From Faecalitalea sp. UBA4312 (GTDB lineage Bacteria > Bacillota_I > Bacilli_A > Erysipelotrichales > Erysipelotrichaceae): a DNA stretch of 32,951 nt. The translations under genes and the position numbers were made by a program. Positions within the stretch are counted from its first letter, which is position 1. Each line of letters begins with the position of its first letter. Positions 16,070-25,392 of this stretch are shown piece after piece. The stretch lies in assembly GCA_002394635.1 (NCBI GenBank), contig DGUK01000075.1, positions 29,677-62,627 on the forward strand. Reading direction: 5' to 3'. The notes beneath the pieces are model-generated. The model searched no databases. It had not been told where the DNA came from and was given only the letters and a program-made list of their open reading frames with translations.

Positions 16070-16816
16070 ATGATCGATATTCATACACATATTCTTCCGG
16101 GGGTCGATGACGGCAGTCAGTCGATGGAGGATACTATACAGATGGCACGCATTGCCAGAGATAGTGGTATAACCAAGATTGTAGCCAGCTGTCACTGCAA
16201 TATTCCAAATTTGTTTAATAACTACTATGGACCATGGTACGACGAAATATATGACGTAACAAAAGATGTGTTATGGGATACATATCAAATCGAACTGCTG
16301 CCTGGCATGGAGGTCTATGCGACATATGATCTGCCGAACCTCATTGACCGAAATCAGGTGATTCCCATTAACCAAAGCCGGTATATGCTCATTGAATTCG
16401 ATTTTAATGAGAAGGCCAGTTTTGCGGTGGATGTACTGGACCAGGTGGCCAAAAGAGGCTTGGTGCCGGTCATTGCCCATGCTGAACGCTTTCGTTTTAT
16501 ACAACAGCATCCCCAATATGCCTTTGATTTTCATCAGAAAGGGTATGTGATCCAGGTCAATAAGGGAAGTTTTCACGGCAAGTTCGGAAGAAGAGAAAAA
16601 CACACGGCCTATGCACTGTTAGCTCATCGCCTTGTGCATGTGATTGCCAGTGATGCCCATAATTATAAGACAAGAACTCCGTATATGCGGGATGTGATCC
16701 ATACTTTAAAAAGAGAATGCAGCAAACAAACATTAGATATTCTCTTGGATACCAATCCTTACCGCATTTGCATGGATCAGGAAATTTTTCGTTTTGATGC
16801 GGTCCCGTTTCGATAA
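16070..16816 (+). CDS. PHP-type protein-tyrosine phosphatase, CpsB/CapC/YwqE family
   Basis: Metal-dependent phosphatase that removes phosphate from BY-kinases and their targets. The 248-residue protein starts MIDIHTHILPGVDDG, the family signature with metal ligands His5 and His7, and keeps the other ligand motifs GMEVY, HAERF and SDAHN. Length is normal. It begins three bases after the second kinase stop with GGAG upstream, so kinase and phosphatase are made together. It is the last gene of the operon, and a two-way terminator follows. Confidence 0.93.
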   Translation: MIDIHTHILPGVDDGSQSMEDTIQMARIARDSGITKIVASCHCNIPNLFNNYYGPWYDEIYDVTKDVLWDTYQIELLPGMEVYATYDLPNLIDRNQVIPINQSRYMLIEFDFNEKASFAVDVLDQVAKRGLVPVIAHAERFRFIQQHPQYAFDFHQKGYVIQVNKGSFHGKFGRREKHTAYALLAHRLVHVIASDAHNYKTRTPYMRDVIHTLKRECSKQTLDILLDTNPYRICMDQEIFRFDAVPFR

Positions 16817-16875
16817 AAAAAGAATGCATTTGAACTGCTTCCAAAAAACAGAATCGTTCAAAATGCGTTCTTTTT
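16815..16875. terminator. Bidirectional terminator between convergent genes
   Basis: AAAAAGAATGCATTTGAAC and GTTCAAAATGCGTTCTTTTT pair with one bulge and one mismatch. A-run before and T-run after let it serve both the phosphatase operon and the minus-strand ABC transporter. Confidence 0.75.
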
Positions 16876-16881
16876 GTTTGT

Positions 16882-18651
16882 TTAAAAATCTATGACCATT
16901 TGACTCGATTGTTTTTCATCCATAAGTGCTACTTGTGTATCTACCACACGATAGATGCGCTGGCAAAGATTCAATGCACTTGGCCGATGGGTTGTAATAA
17001 TGCAGGTCTTATTTGGTTTTTGTGCGATGATATTGCGCAATACCTGACGTTCTGTTGTGACATCTAGTGCACTGGTGCTTTCATCCATTAACAGGATCGG
17101 GGCATCCCGCAAAACCGCCCGAGCAATGGCAATGCGCTGGGCTTGTCCTTCGGAAAGCCCTTTGCCACGTTCTCCTACCTTGGCGTCCAGGCCTTCTTCT
17201 TTTTTCTGTACAAAATCCCAAGCACAGGCAATCTGCAAAGCTTCAATCATCTGCTGGTCTGTGGCATTTTCTTTAACCATGAGCAGGTTATCCCGGATGG
17301 TGCCGGACAGAATCGTATTTCCCTGTGGCACATACGCAAACAAGGAACGAAGATCGGCACTGGCTTGTTTGACGGTGGTTTCACTGGATATCGTGACCTG
17401 TCCATTCTGGGGATGGACAAGGCCTAAAATAAGTCGGATCATCGTGGTTTTTCCTCCCCCGCTTGGTCCTACCAGAGCAACGATCTCTCCGGGTTTGGCA
17501 ATAAACTGTGAATCGGTAATGACTGTTTTCCCAGGTTCGTATGCAAAATCCACATGATCCATCGATACTGTATAACCTTTTGTATTTTCCATGGAAAAGC
17601 TGTTCGCTTTATGTTCTTCTTTTGGCAGCTGGGTCAATTCCCGTATCCGGTGTGCAGATATGGAGCTATTTAGGAAAGCAGGTATAATGCTCAATATCTT
17701 ATTAAAAGCGTTAGATAAATTTGTTCTCTGCTCCAAGAACAAGACCATCGTTCCATATGTGATACTATGATTCCACAATAAATAGAGAGCATAACCAAAC
17801 GCTATAAACTGGATAATATAGCTGAGTACGGATAAAAGAATATTTGTTTCAATGGTAAACAAATTATACTGCAGACGAAGCTTACGATATTTCATCTGCC
17901 ATTGACGCATTTTTTTGGAATACATTTTTGTAATTCCGAAGGATTTGATGGTATCGAAGTTATAAAATGCTTCGATTTCAAAGGTCATCATTTCGGAGTT
18001 CATGGCTCGTACCTTCTTGCCATATTCTCTTTGTTTCTTGATAAGATATTGACTGGCAACTACTAAAAAGGGAGCACTGAGCATTGCCAGCATGGCCATG
18101 ATCATATCGTAGTAGAGCAAGACCACAAAGGTAGCTAAGAAGTTATAGAGAGCAATAATAATGGTTGGCAGCCAACTGACGGCATTATCAGCAACGGTAT
18201 TGACATCGGTATTAAAACGGTTTAATACATCCCCGTTGGAAAAGGCATTCATTGCCAGCCAGTCCGCATCCATGATCTGATCAAAGATATCTGACTGGAT
18301 ATCATTGTTGATATACACGGATAGCTTGGTGGATAACCGATTGATAAAAGAAGAAAAAGTCAGATTGAACACAGCGGATCCTACCATGATGGCAATCATG
18401 GTAGACAAACGGGCGCGATCGAAACCTGTGATGATATCAATCAGGTATTTGGATGCTACACTGCTGACCAATCCCATAGTTGTGGACAAGATTCCTAAAA
18501 AGACATAGAAGATAATCGCTTTCTTATACTTTCTGGAATAGTTGAAGATCCACTTCCAGTCATCGATGATTTCCTGAAAGGTTCCTTCTTTATAGCGTTG
18601 GATCAATGTGTTCAACGAGTTAAAGGGAATCTTTTTCTGTTTGTTATTCAT
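16882..18651 (-). CDS. ABC transporter, fused membrane and ATPase domains (exporter type)
   Basis: Half-transporter of the MsbA/multidrug exporter class, expected to work as a dimer. The 589-residue protein has an N-terminal helical extension, six membrane helices (about residues 45-320) and a nucleotide-binding domain: Walker A GPSGGGKTT (395-403), Q-loop AYVPQGN, signature LSEGQAQRI (a variant of LSGGQ), Walker B ILLMDESTSALD and H-loop TTHRP. All catalytic residues are present. No clear Shine-Dalgarno site precedes the ATG and no good promoter was seen, so the exact start is less certain. It stands alone, and its substrate cannot be read from the context. Confidence 0.9.
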   Translation of the reverse strand: MNNKQKKIPFNSLNTLIQRYKEGTFQEIIDDWKWIFNYSRKYKKAIIFYVFLGILSTTMGLVSSVASKYLIDIITGFDRARLSTMIAIMVGSAVFNLTFSSFINRLSTKLSVYINNDIQSDIFDQIMDADWLAMNAFSNGDVLNRFNTDVNTVADNAVSWLPTIIIALYNFLATFVVLLYYDMIMAMLAMLSAPFLVVASQYLIKKQREYGKKVRAMNSEMMTFEIEAFYNFDTIKSFGITKMYSKKMRQWQMKYRKLRLQYNLFTIETNILLSVLSYIIQFIAFGYALYLLWNHSITYGTMVLFLEQRTNLSNAFNKILSIIPAFLNSSISAHRIRELTQLPKEEHKANSFSMENTKGYTVSMDHVDFAYEPGKTVITDSQFIAKPGEIVALVGPSGGGKTTMIRLILGLVHPQNGQVTISSETTVKQASADLRSLFAYVPQGNTILSGTIRDNLLMVKENATDQQMIEALQIACAWDFVQKKEEGLDAKVGERGKGLSEGQAQRIAIARAVLRDAPILLMDESTSALDVTTERQVLRNIIAQKPNKTCIITTHRPSALNLCQRIYRVVDTQVALMDEKQSSQMVIDF

Positions 18652-18786
18652 AAGGCTATGATATCAAAAAACAAGGAAAATCAAAATAAAGCTTGTTCAG
18701 TTTTTCTATGTATCATTCATTAATAATAGTTGACAAAACAATGGACAAACCAATAGAGTGAATTTGCATAAACATATTTTATTATA

Positions 18787-18795
18787 TGATATAAT
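18787..18795 (+). promoter_or_regulatory. Extended -10 promoter of the BspA-SLH gene
   Basis: TGA directly before a perfect TATAAT (18790-18795). The -35 region is poor: TTGCAT at 18764-18769 is 20 bases away. A perfect TTGACA at 18730-18735 has no good -10 partner. Confidence 0.5.
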
Positions 18796-18827
18796 CATTA
18801 ATATTATTTATGGAACGGAGGATCCCG

Positions 18828-20831
18828 ATGAAACGAATTGTTGCCATAAGTGCATTCTTATTATTTTTTGGATTTATAACATCTCCGGTTTTTGCGGAAG
18901 AAACAGAGACTACGGAAATACTCGAAGAACCGGTATCAGAAACGGTTGTGGAAGAACAGCCAGATACAAAAACAGTAGCAGAAGAGCAACCCGTACAAGA
19001 AACAACGGAAATGGAAGAACCAGAAGACACACCCCCGGTAATACCGGAGTCTTATCAGGAATACTATGGCGTAAAGAATGAATGCCAATACATAATCAAT
19101 ACCAAAGAAGGAACTTTGACGATCAAACCCAGTGAGGATCCTAATGTAAATATGCCGGAAGGAAAACCATGGGAGGCATACAACAAGGATGGAGTTACAT
19201 GGGATGTTTTTAAATCCATGATTACGCATATCATCATTGAAGAAGGCATCACCTCGGTGGATGGAAAGGTTTTCCAGAATAACGATTTTATAACCAGTGT
19301 AATGTTACCTTCAACGGTAAAGACTTTACCAAACTCTGTTTTTTATCAATGTACGGCATTAAAATCTGTTGTGCTGCCAAGTTCTTTACAAAGTACCGGA
19401 TATGGTGTATTTGACGGATGCTCCAAACTGGAAACCATTGTATTACCGGATACATTAACCAGTATTGCCAATTCCATGTTTAATAACTGTAGCAGCTTAA
19501 CTACAATTAATATTCCAAATTCTGTTACAAGCATTGGTACAATGGCGTTCAGTAACTGTGTTTCATTATCGTCCATCGAAATACCGAACAGCGTGACATC
19601 TATCGGATTTCGTGCTTTTACAAGCTGTTTCCGGTTAACGGAATTAACGATACCAGACAGCATCAAAACCATTGAGTTCCGTGCTTTTTATGATTGCCAT
19701 GCATTGAATACGGTCACGATTCCGAACAGTGTTACTAAAGTGGAGGAAGAGGCTTTCCATTTATGTAATAAACTGCGTAAAGCTGTTTATACAGGAACGC
19801 TGGATCAATGGAATGCCATTACGATTGAAGATGGCAACGAACCACTGGAACAATATGTATATTTTCCGGTAAAGGGGATTGAATTAACGGACAGCGTGTT
19901 TGAAATGTATAAAGGTTATAAGAAAACATTGACAGTTGTCTTTACTCCAGAGTATGCCACGAATAAGACTATCAAATGGACCAGCAGTGATGCCAAGATT
20001 GCCTCAGTCAATGAAAAAGGGGAAGTAACCGGGATAGCCCAAGGCAATGCGATCATTACTGCAACCAGCGAAGATGGCAGCTATGTGGCAACTTGTACGT
20101 TTATGGTGCAGGGAGACTTCCCGTTTAAAGATGTTAAAGAGGCTGCATGGTACCGGAATACCGTTGAGGATGCCTATAAAGCCGGAATTATGAAGGGGTT
20201 GAATGAGACGACCTTTGGCCCGAACGAAAACATGACAAGAGCACAGGTGGCCGTTGTACTGCACCGGCTGGCCGGCAGTCCGAATGTGACCTTTGTAAAA
20301 TATTATACAGATGTTGCAGATGGAAAATACTACAGTAAGGCAGTGACCTGGGCGAAAGAAGCTAACGTGATTGCCGGATACAGTAATGGAAAATTCGGAT
20401 ACAATGATCCGATTACCAGAGAACAATTAGCGATTATCTTAAACCGTTATGTGAAGTCACTGGGTTTGCCTTATACAGCTGACTATGATCTAACCCAGTA
20501 CAGTGATGCATCAGATATGTGGTCCTATTCCAAAGGACCAATCCAGTGGACAGCTGCCAATGGCATCATGGGTGGTAGCAACGGGAAGATCCGTGCAAAA
20601 GCTTTTGCAACCCGTGCGGAATGTTCTAAGATGTTTTTGAAGACAATGGCATTTATTCAAGCAAACCGCACACAGCCGGATGAAACAGGGGATGTCACAT
20701 ATTTAAATACATATACGCATGTGAACAATATAACTTCGTCGAAGATGAAGCTGGTCAATCAAACCTATAAAGCATTATTAATAAATGAAAAGAAATCAGC
20801 TTCATGGTTGACATCAGTGTTACATATGTAA
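18828..20831 (+). CDS. Secreted BspA-type LRR protein with Big_2 and SLH domains
   Basis: Surface protein that probably binds host or matrix ligands and is held to the wall by SLH modules. The 667-residue product has a signal peptide (MKRIVAISAF..., cut after residue 23), a Glu/Thr/Pro-rich linker to about residue 75, BspA-like LRR_5 repeats (about 132-322, with IPNSVTSIG and AF..C.L units), a Big_2 Ig-like domain (about 348-427, KGIELTDS to SYVATC) and three SLH motifs (about 431-604, FKDVKEAAWYRNTVEDAYKA, then FTDVADGKYY-like and YSDASDMWSY copies). GGAGG lies six bases before this ATG; an in-frame ATG at 18810 is the wrong distance from any ribosome site. SLH anchoring is shared by no other protein in the window. 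Confidence 0.92.
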   Translation: MKRIVAISAFLLFFGFITSPVFAEETETTEILEEPVSETVVEEQPDTKTVAEEQPVQETTEMEEPEDTPPVIPESYQEYYGVKNECQYIINTKEGTLTIKPSEDPNVNMPEGKPWEAYNKDGVTWDVFKSMITHIIIEEGITSVDGKVFQNNDFITSVMLPSTVKTLPNSVFYQCTALKSVVLPSSLQSTGYGVFDGCSKLETIVLPDTLTSIANSMFNNCSSLTTINIPNSVTSIGTMAFSNCVSLSSIEIPNSVTSIGFRAFTSCFRLTELTIPDSIKTIEFRAFYDCHALNTVTIPNSVTKVEEEAFHLCNKLRKAVYTGTLDQWNAITIEDGNEPLEQYVYFPVKGIELTDSVFEMYKGYKKTLTVVFTPEYATNKTIKWTSSDAKIASVNEKGEVTGIAQGNAIITATSEDGSYVATCTFMVQGDFPFKDVKEAAWYRNTVEDAYKAGIMKGLNETTFGPNENMTRAQVAVVLHRLAGSPNVTFVKYYTDVADGKYYSKAVTWAKEANVIAGYSNGKFGYNDPITREQLAIILNRYVKSLGLPYTADYDLTQYSDASDMWSYSKGPIQWTAANGIMGGSNGKIRAKAFATRAECSKMFLKTMAFIQANRTQPDETGDVTYLNTYTHVNNITSSKMKLVNQTYKALLINEKKSASWLTSVLHM

Positions 20832-20844
20832 GGAATCGAGCAGA

Positions 20845-20880
20845 AACCATATTTCTTTTGATAAAGAAATATGGTTTTTT
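20845..20880 (+). terminator. Terminator after the BspA-SLH gene
   Basis: Perfect 14-bp stem AACCATATTTCTTT / AAAGAAATATGGTT around TGAT, followed by Ts. Confidence 0.9.
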
Positions 20881-20948
20881 ATGAATGATTATAGAAAGCT
20901 TTAAGAAAAGAATGCAAAATAATAAATAAAAATATATTATGAAACATA

Positions 20949-20975
20949 TTGAAAAGTATATTTATATGTTAAAAT
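20949..20975 (+). promoter_or_regulatory. Promoter of the InlB-repeat/peptide operon
   Basis: TTGAAA (20949-20954) and TAAAAT (20970-20975), the latter preceded by TGT (extended -10). The 15-base spacing is short, so the -10 element probably dominates. Confidence 0.5.
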
Positions 20976-21018
20976 CAAAATGGTTTAGTATGTAACAAAA
21001 AAAGGAAGGAGCGATTCC

Positions 21019-24000
21019 ATGAGAATAAATAGTAAACAATTTCTACCTGTCTTTATATTCTCTGTGTTTCTTTCAATGGTATTAGGCATTTTTGTATTGA
21101 AGACCGATGTCTCTGCAGAAGAAGTGGAGCCTGAAGATATTGTTGAGGTGCAGGAAGGGACAGAACCAGAAAGCGATGAAATGGAACCTGTCTTCGCGAA
21201 GGAAGAACCGACAGAAGAAAATAATATAGTGAATGAGTCATCAAAACCTGCTCAAAGTTTAACTGGAGAGGCTGGCGATGTCACGATTAATGTGGAAGCT
21301 GAAGAAGGTGCACTGCCGGAAGGAACAACTTTAAAGGTTACACAGGTAACGGATGAAACGTATACGATCAAAGCGAAAGAAGCCATTGGTAAAGACGTTA
21401 CTTCTGTATCTGCTGTAGATATTACATTTTATGACAAAAACGGAAATCCGATTGAGCCGAAAAAAGATGTTAAAGTAACCTTTGCTTCCGATTCTATTAA
21501 AAAACTGATCAATCCTGTACTCGTGCACTTTGGTGAAAAGACAGAGGTGCTGCCATACAGCTTTGATTCGTTGATTTCTTTGGTGTTTAATTCCGGAAGA
21601 TTCTCTGTTTATGCTGTTGTTGAAGAGGGCAGTACTGAGGATGAAGCCAGAGCGGCTGTGAATTTCTATGGTAAAGATGGTAATAAAATAACAACTGTTT
21701 ATGTAAAAAACAGTGATTCAGCTTCGGAACTGGAGAAGATCGTATACGATCCGGGTGCCGGGGTATTATCTGAAGGAGAACTGTTTAAAGGATGGTCGAT
21801 TGGTTCCAGCGAATATACAGTGGCCACACAGCCTAAGACCATTGAAGATGTACGTTTGTATTTAGATGGATTAACAATATCTGAAGGAATGAACATCGAT
21901 ATTTATGCGATGATCTTCAAAGCGTATAATATCCAGTTTAAAGATCAAGATGGTGTTACCGTTCATAGCGAAACCTTGATCAACAAAACAGGAGAAGCTG
22001 TAATCTACACGATTGAAACAGACTATACGCCAAAAACCGAAATGGAAGCTTTCGTAGGATGGAATGTCACGACTGGTTCGGATAAGATTACACGTACAGA
22101 TGGCAGTGGTAATAACCAACCATATGCGTTAGGTGAAACAGTAAATATTACCGGAAATATAATCTTTACTGCAAATCCGGCAAAAGGGTACTGGTTGATC
22201 TTCAAGGAAAATGGAGATGGTGTTACTTATACAGCACCACAGTTCATCGAAGAAGGAGAAAAAACAGTGCGACCGGCAAACCCAAGTCGTTATGGATATA
22301 CATTTGCCGGATGGTTTGACAATGCAGAAGGCAGAGGAAGTGAATTTACTTTTGGAAATGAATTATCACAACGTAAAACGGTTTATGCAAAGTGGACACC
22401 TGCCACAAGGGCTAACTACGTTATCATTGTCTGGAAGCAGAATGTAGACGGGGAATCGTATGACTTTGCCGAATCAATTTCCAATACAGGCACAGTAGGT
22501 CAGACAATCAATGATGTAAAAGCTACTGGGAGTGGCGACAATCGTTATGCGAGCATCAATGGAAACAGAAAACAGTTCACTGGATTCCATTTAGATAACT
22601 ATGATACGAATGTAACGATTAACCCGGAAGGAACCGCTGTATTAAATGTTTATTATAATCGTAATCAGATAACATTGACTTTTCAGCATCTTGAACCTGC
22701 CTTCTTGAGTTATTATGTGGTTATCGATCAAACGATGACCGGATTGTATGGTTCCAGTCTGGCATCCAATGGTTATACATGGCCAAGTGAGTACAGATGG
22801 ACATATCGTAGTGGCAATACCAATACCATTATGACATTTATGGATGCATTTATACCGCCAGATGGTGGTTCGTCAATGACATTTTATAGATCCCCTAATG
22901 AAGGAGACCATATAATCAGCTTCTATAAAAAAGATAAGGATTCGGACATATATTTACTTGCCAATACAGTAATTACATCAGGTGGTACTTTCTATATAAC
23001 AGATAAGTACAATGGTTATAAGGCCATGGCTTATAGATATACAGATAGATCGGAATATTGGTCTGATTGGATATTCTTAGGCAATAAGGATAATAATGGG
23101 GATTATGCATCGGTTTCAAATTATCAGAATTTACAAATTTTGTTTGATCCACTCCTCCATAACATTTTGTTTAAAGATGGCGTCTATGTAGATGGCTACA
23201 ACAATCCGATTGAAGGGCAATCTTCGCGTGGTGAATTGAAAGTTGAAAAAGATATTCCATATGAATCCAGTGTAGCTTCTTACAATAAAGGCGAAGCCAA
23301 CTACTATGAACCAATTTATAGGGGATATACATTTGCGGGATGGTATACAGATGATACTTGTACACAACCTTATACGTTTACTAGAATGCCAGAAGGGATT
23401 ACCGTATTTGCAAAATGGATCCAGAATCAATATCGTGTGATTCTACATCCAAATGTCCCAAGCACAGATACATCTCTTGACTGGGGCGATCAAGGAATGA
23501 GCTTCCGAGTTGATGAGGGTAACCAAATAGCAGGTGGTAACAAGATCATTGGTACACGGGATGATTATGAGCTTATTGGATGGTATACGGATGAAGCTTG
23601 TACAAAGCCATTTAACTTTGAAGCATATACAATGTCGGAAGGATTGGATCTGTTAAAAGCTTATGACCAGACACAAGCGACAGAATTGGATAAATATGGA
23701 AATCCATTAAGCAATGTGAATAAAGATGCACAGGAAAGCCGTTTCTGGATTACTAAAAAATTAGATTTATATGCAAAATGGCGAGCCATCGTCGTTGGTG
23801 CAAAAGGTATCAATGTCGTATATGATGCCAATGGCGGAAGCAATGCTCCAACGGATCCGTTTTATTACTTGGATCAGGCAGAAGCCACTGGCTTAGCTGC
23901 ATCAACGGCTCCGGATGATAAGCATCAGTTCTTATACTGGATAGTTCAGAAATGGAATGGCAAAGCTTATGAAGATACAGACGTTAAGTGCTATCCGGCC

Positions 24001-25161
24001 GATACGTTTACAGTATTAAAAAATGATGCGAAGATTGAAGATAATCCTAAATCAACTGGTGAAAACGATAAGTATATCTATACGATTCAGTTACGTGCCG
24101 AATATGGATTAAAAGATGCTCCGACAAATACACATATTACCTGGCATGCAAATAACGGAACATCTGAAAGTGTTACGGATGATGGCTTACATATCAACGA
24201 AGCTGTTGATATCCGTCCATCTACTCAGTTTAAATATGCTGGACATGAATTCATCGGATGGGCAAAAAAAGCCGATGCGACTATTGATGAATTATTCTTG
24301 AAATATGAAAACGGTGCCTTCCTGGCATTGATTGCCGGACAGTGGAAAACTGTAACAAAAGTTGCCGCAGATGAAGTAGAGCCAATTGATGATTTATATG
24401 CAATCTGGGATGAATGCTTCTATGTTTACCATTCCGGTGTTGCAGGGGGAAATATTGAAACAATCCGCATTAGTAAATTAAATGGTGGAACATACGATCT
24501 GACCCAGAACTTAACAGCGGGTACTCTGTATGGTGGTTATTATTTAAAAGATGGAATCACGACACAATCAGCTGCTGCTTATGATGGAACCAACTGGGTA
24601 TGGGCTTCAGCACCAACCGCAAATGGTATGAAGTTAAAACCAACAGGTGGTGTGACATATTACATCAAGGAAGTTCCTACGACTTACTTACGTCCGATTA
24701 CTTATGTAATTTACAATGCTTATAAGACAGATGATACAAAGGACTTTGTCAATCACTTGTATTTGATGATCAATACCGATGATCAGAATTATCAAGAAAC
24801 CGGTTGTACAGTAATCTTAAAAGATGGTGATATTACGTCTACGATTACGGTAAAAACAGATTTGACAAAAGAATTTGTAGTAACTAAATTGCATGATGGT
24901 AAAACATATACATACACAGCACAGTCTAAATATGGAACAGAAGGCTACTTAGGACTTGCGAAAGCCGATAAGCTGTTAACAGAAAATGCAAAATATATAC
25001 AATTGCCATATTGGATTACACCGGACGGTATAAAAGTAACAGCAGCACAGGTATTACAGGTATCTGTTGGAAATAAGAAACTGGTTGATGGTGTTTGGGG
25101 AAAAGACGGTGGCATGAGTGCAAGAGTATTGAATGCAAAAAGCACTTTAACCGAAGCATAA
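21019..25161 (+). CDS. Large secreted InlB-type (Listeria-Bacteroides) repeat protein
   Basis: The 1380-residue protein has a signal peptide cut after residue 33 (KTDVSA), an acidic linker, a beta domain with ALPEGTTLKVTQV and DITFYDKNGN (about 88-200), and several Listeria-Bacteroides repeats of GYTFAGWY...VYAKW type, clearest at about 423-461, 768-801, 850-923 and 1073-1132. Between them are Tyr/Trp-rich segments and a beta-rich C-terminus. No LPxTG, SLH, choline-binding motif or terminal membrane helix is visible, so it may be released or held non-covalently. AAGGAG precedes the ATG. The stop is 13 bases before the small peptide gene at 25175, and no promoter separates them. A paralogue begins at 30742. 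Confidence 0.9.
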   Translation: MRINSKQFLPVFIFSVFLSMVLGIFVLKTDVSAEEVEPEDIVEVQEGTEPESDEMEPVFAKEEPTEENNIVNESSKPAQSLTGEAGDVTINVEAEEGALPEGTTLKVTQVTDETYTIKAKEAIGKDVTSVSAVDITFYDKNGNPIEPKKDVKVTFASDSIKKLINPVLVHFGEKTEVLPYSFDSLISLVFNSGRFSVYAVVEEGSTEDEARAAVNFYGKDGNKITTVYVKNSDSASELEKIVYDPGAGVLSEGELFKGWSIGSSEYTVATQPKTIEDVRLYLDGLTISEGMNIDIYAMIFKAYNIQFKDQDGVTVHSETLINKTGEAVIYTIETDYTPKTEMEAFVGWNVTTGSDKITRTDGSGNNQPYALGETVNITGNIIFTANPAKGYWLIFKENGDGVTYTAPQFIEEGEKTVRPANPSRYGYTFAGWFDNAEGRGSEFTFGNELSQRKTVYAKWTPATRANYVIIVWKQNVDGESYDFAESISNTGTVGQTINDVKATGSGDNRYASINGNRKQFTGFHLDNYDTNVTINPEGTAVLNVYYNRNQITLTFQHLEPAFLSYYVVIDQTMTGLYGSSLASNGYTWPSEYRWTYRSGNTNTIMTFMDAFIPPDGGSSMTFYRSPNEGDHIISFYKKDKDSDIYLLANTVITSGGTFYITDKYNGYKAMAYRYTDRSEYWSDWIFLGNKDNNGDYASVSNYQNLQILFDPLLHNILFKDGVYVDGYNNPIEGQSSRGELKVEKDIPYESSVASYNKGEANYYEPIYRGYTFAGWYTDDTCTQPYTFTRMPEGITVFAKWIQNQYRVILHPNVPSTDTSLDWGDQGMSFRVDEGNQIAGGNKIIGTRDDYELIGWYTDEACTKPFNFEAYTMSEGLDLLKAYDQTQATELDKYGNPLSNVNKDAQESRFWITKKLDLYAKWRAIVVGAKGINVVYDANGGSNAPTDPFYYLDQAEATGLAASTAPDDKHQFLYWIVQKWNGKAYEDTDVKCYPADTFTVLKNDAKIEDNPKSTGENDKYIYTIQLRAEYGLKDAPTNTHITWHANNGTSESVTDDGLHINEAVDIRPSTQFKYAGHEFIGWAKKADATIDELFLKYENGAFLALIAGQWKTVTKVAADEVEPIDDLYAIWDECFYVYHSGVAGGNIETIRISKLNGGTYDLTQNLTAGTLYGGYYLKDGITTQSAAAYDGTNWVWASAPTANGMKLKPTGGVTYYIKEVPTTYLRPITYVIYNAYKTDDTKDFVNHLYLMINTDDQNYQETGCTVILKDGDITSTITVKTDLTKEFVVTKLHDGKTYTYTAQSKYGTEGYLGLAKADKLLTENAKYIQLPYWITPDGIKVTAAQVLQVSVGNKKLVDGVWGKDGGMSARVLNAKSTLTEA
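22731..22776 (+). repeat. 46-bp exact repeat shared with the downstream paralogue, copy 1
   Basis: Identical to 32463-32508. It codes TMTGLYGSSLASNGY inside two otherwise well-diverged InlB-repeat genes. Confidence 0.9.
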
Positions 25162-25174
25162 AGGAGGATTGAAA

Positions 25175-25318
25175 ATGAAAAAGAAATATTCAAGTCCACT
25201 TTTATTAGATGAGATTATTATTAAAAATACGACGATACCTGTATCCCAGGATGATTCTACGGCCGGTGGTGGCGAAGGATCCGGTGATTGGGATCCAAAC
25301 GATCCATTTGCTGATTAA
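25175..25318 (+). CDS. Lasso-like RiPP precursor peptide (candidate)
   Basis: A 47-residue peptide with AAGGAGG seven bases before the ATG. The leader holds Tyr5-x-x-Pro8-x-Leu10, the YxxPxL element that PqqD-like (B1/RRE) proteins bind in lasso peptide leaders. Thr29 stands two residues before Gly31, as lasso leaders require. The putative core is GGGEGSGDWDPNDPFAD (31-47), with Asp38 at core position 8, a normal partner for an 8-residue ring closed on Gly1. The conserved leader glycine of classic lasso precursors is missing and the leader is longer than usual. It follows the InlB-repeat gene by 13 bases and precedes a kinase and two PqqD genes. Alternative: a disordered phosphorylation substrate that is never cyclised. 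Confidence 0.7.
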   Translation: MKKKYSSPLLLDEIIIKNTTIPVSQDDSTAGGGEGSGDWDPNDPFAD

Positions 25319-25335
25319 TGACTGGTGAAATTGCA

Positions 25336-25369
25336 TACAGCGTGGAATTTTTCCACGCTGTACTTTTTT
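25336..25369 (+). terminator. Strong hairpin terminator/attenuator after the peptide gene
   Basis: Perfect 12-bp stem TACAGCGTGGAA / TTCCACGCTGTA, TTT loop, then C and six Ts. It lies between peptide and kinase genes, so the downstream genes depend on readthrough or an unseen promoter and should be expressed below the peptide. Confidence 0.88.
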
Positions 25370-25392
25370 AAAAAGATAAGGGAAGAAGAAGG

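Noticed and set aside
16882..18651. The ABC transporter as the exporter (D protein) of the lasso-like cluster
   Set aside because: It is more than 6 kb away, on the other strand, beyond two terminators. Its family is too general to link it to the peptide.
25318..25371. A 17-codon frame overlapping the peptide stop (TAATG)
   Set aside because: It consists mainly of the terminator hairpin and has no ribosome site of its own; the hairpin explains the sequence better.
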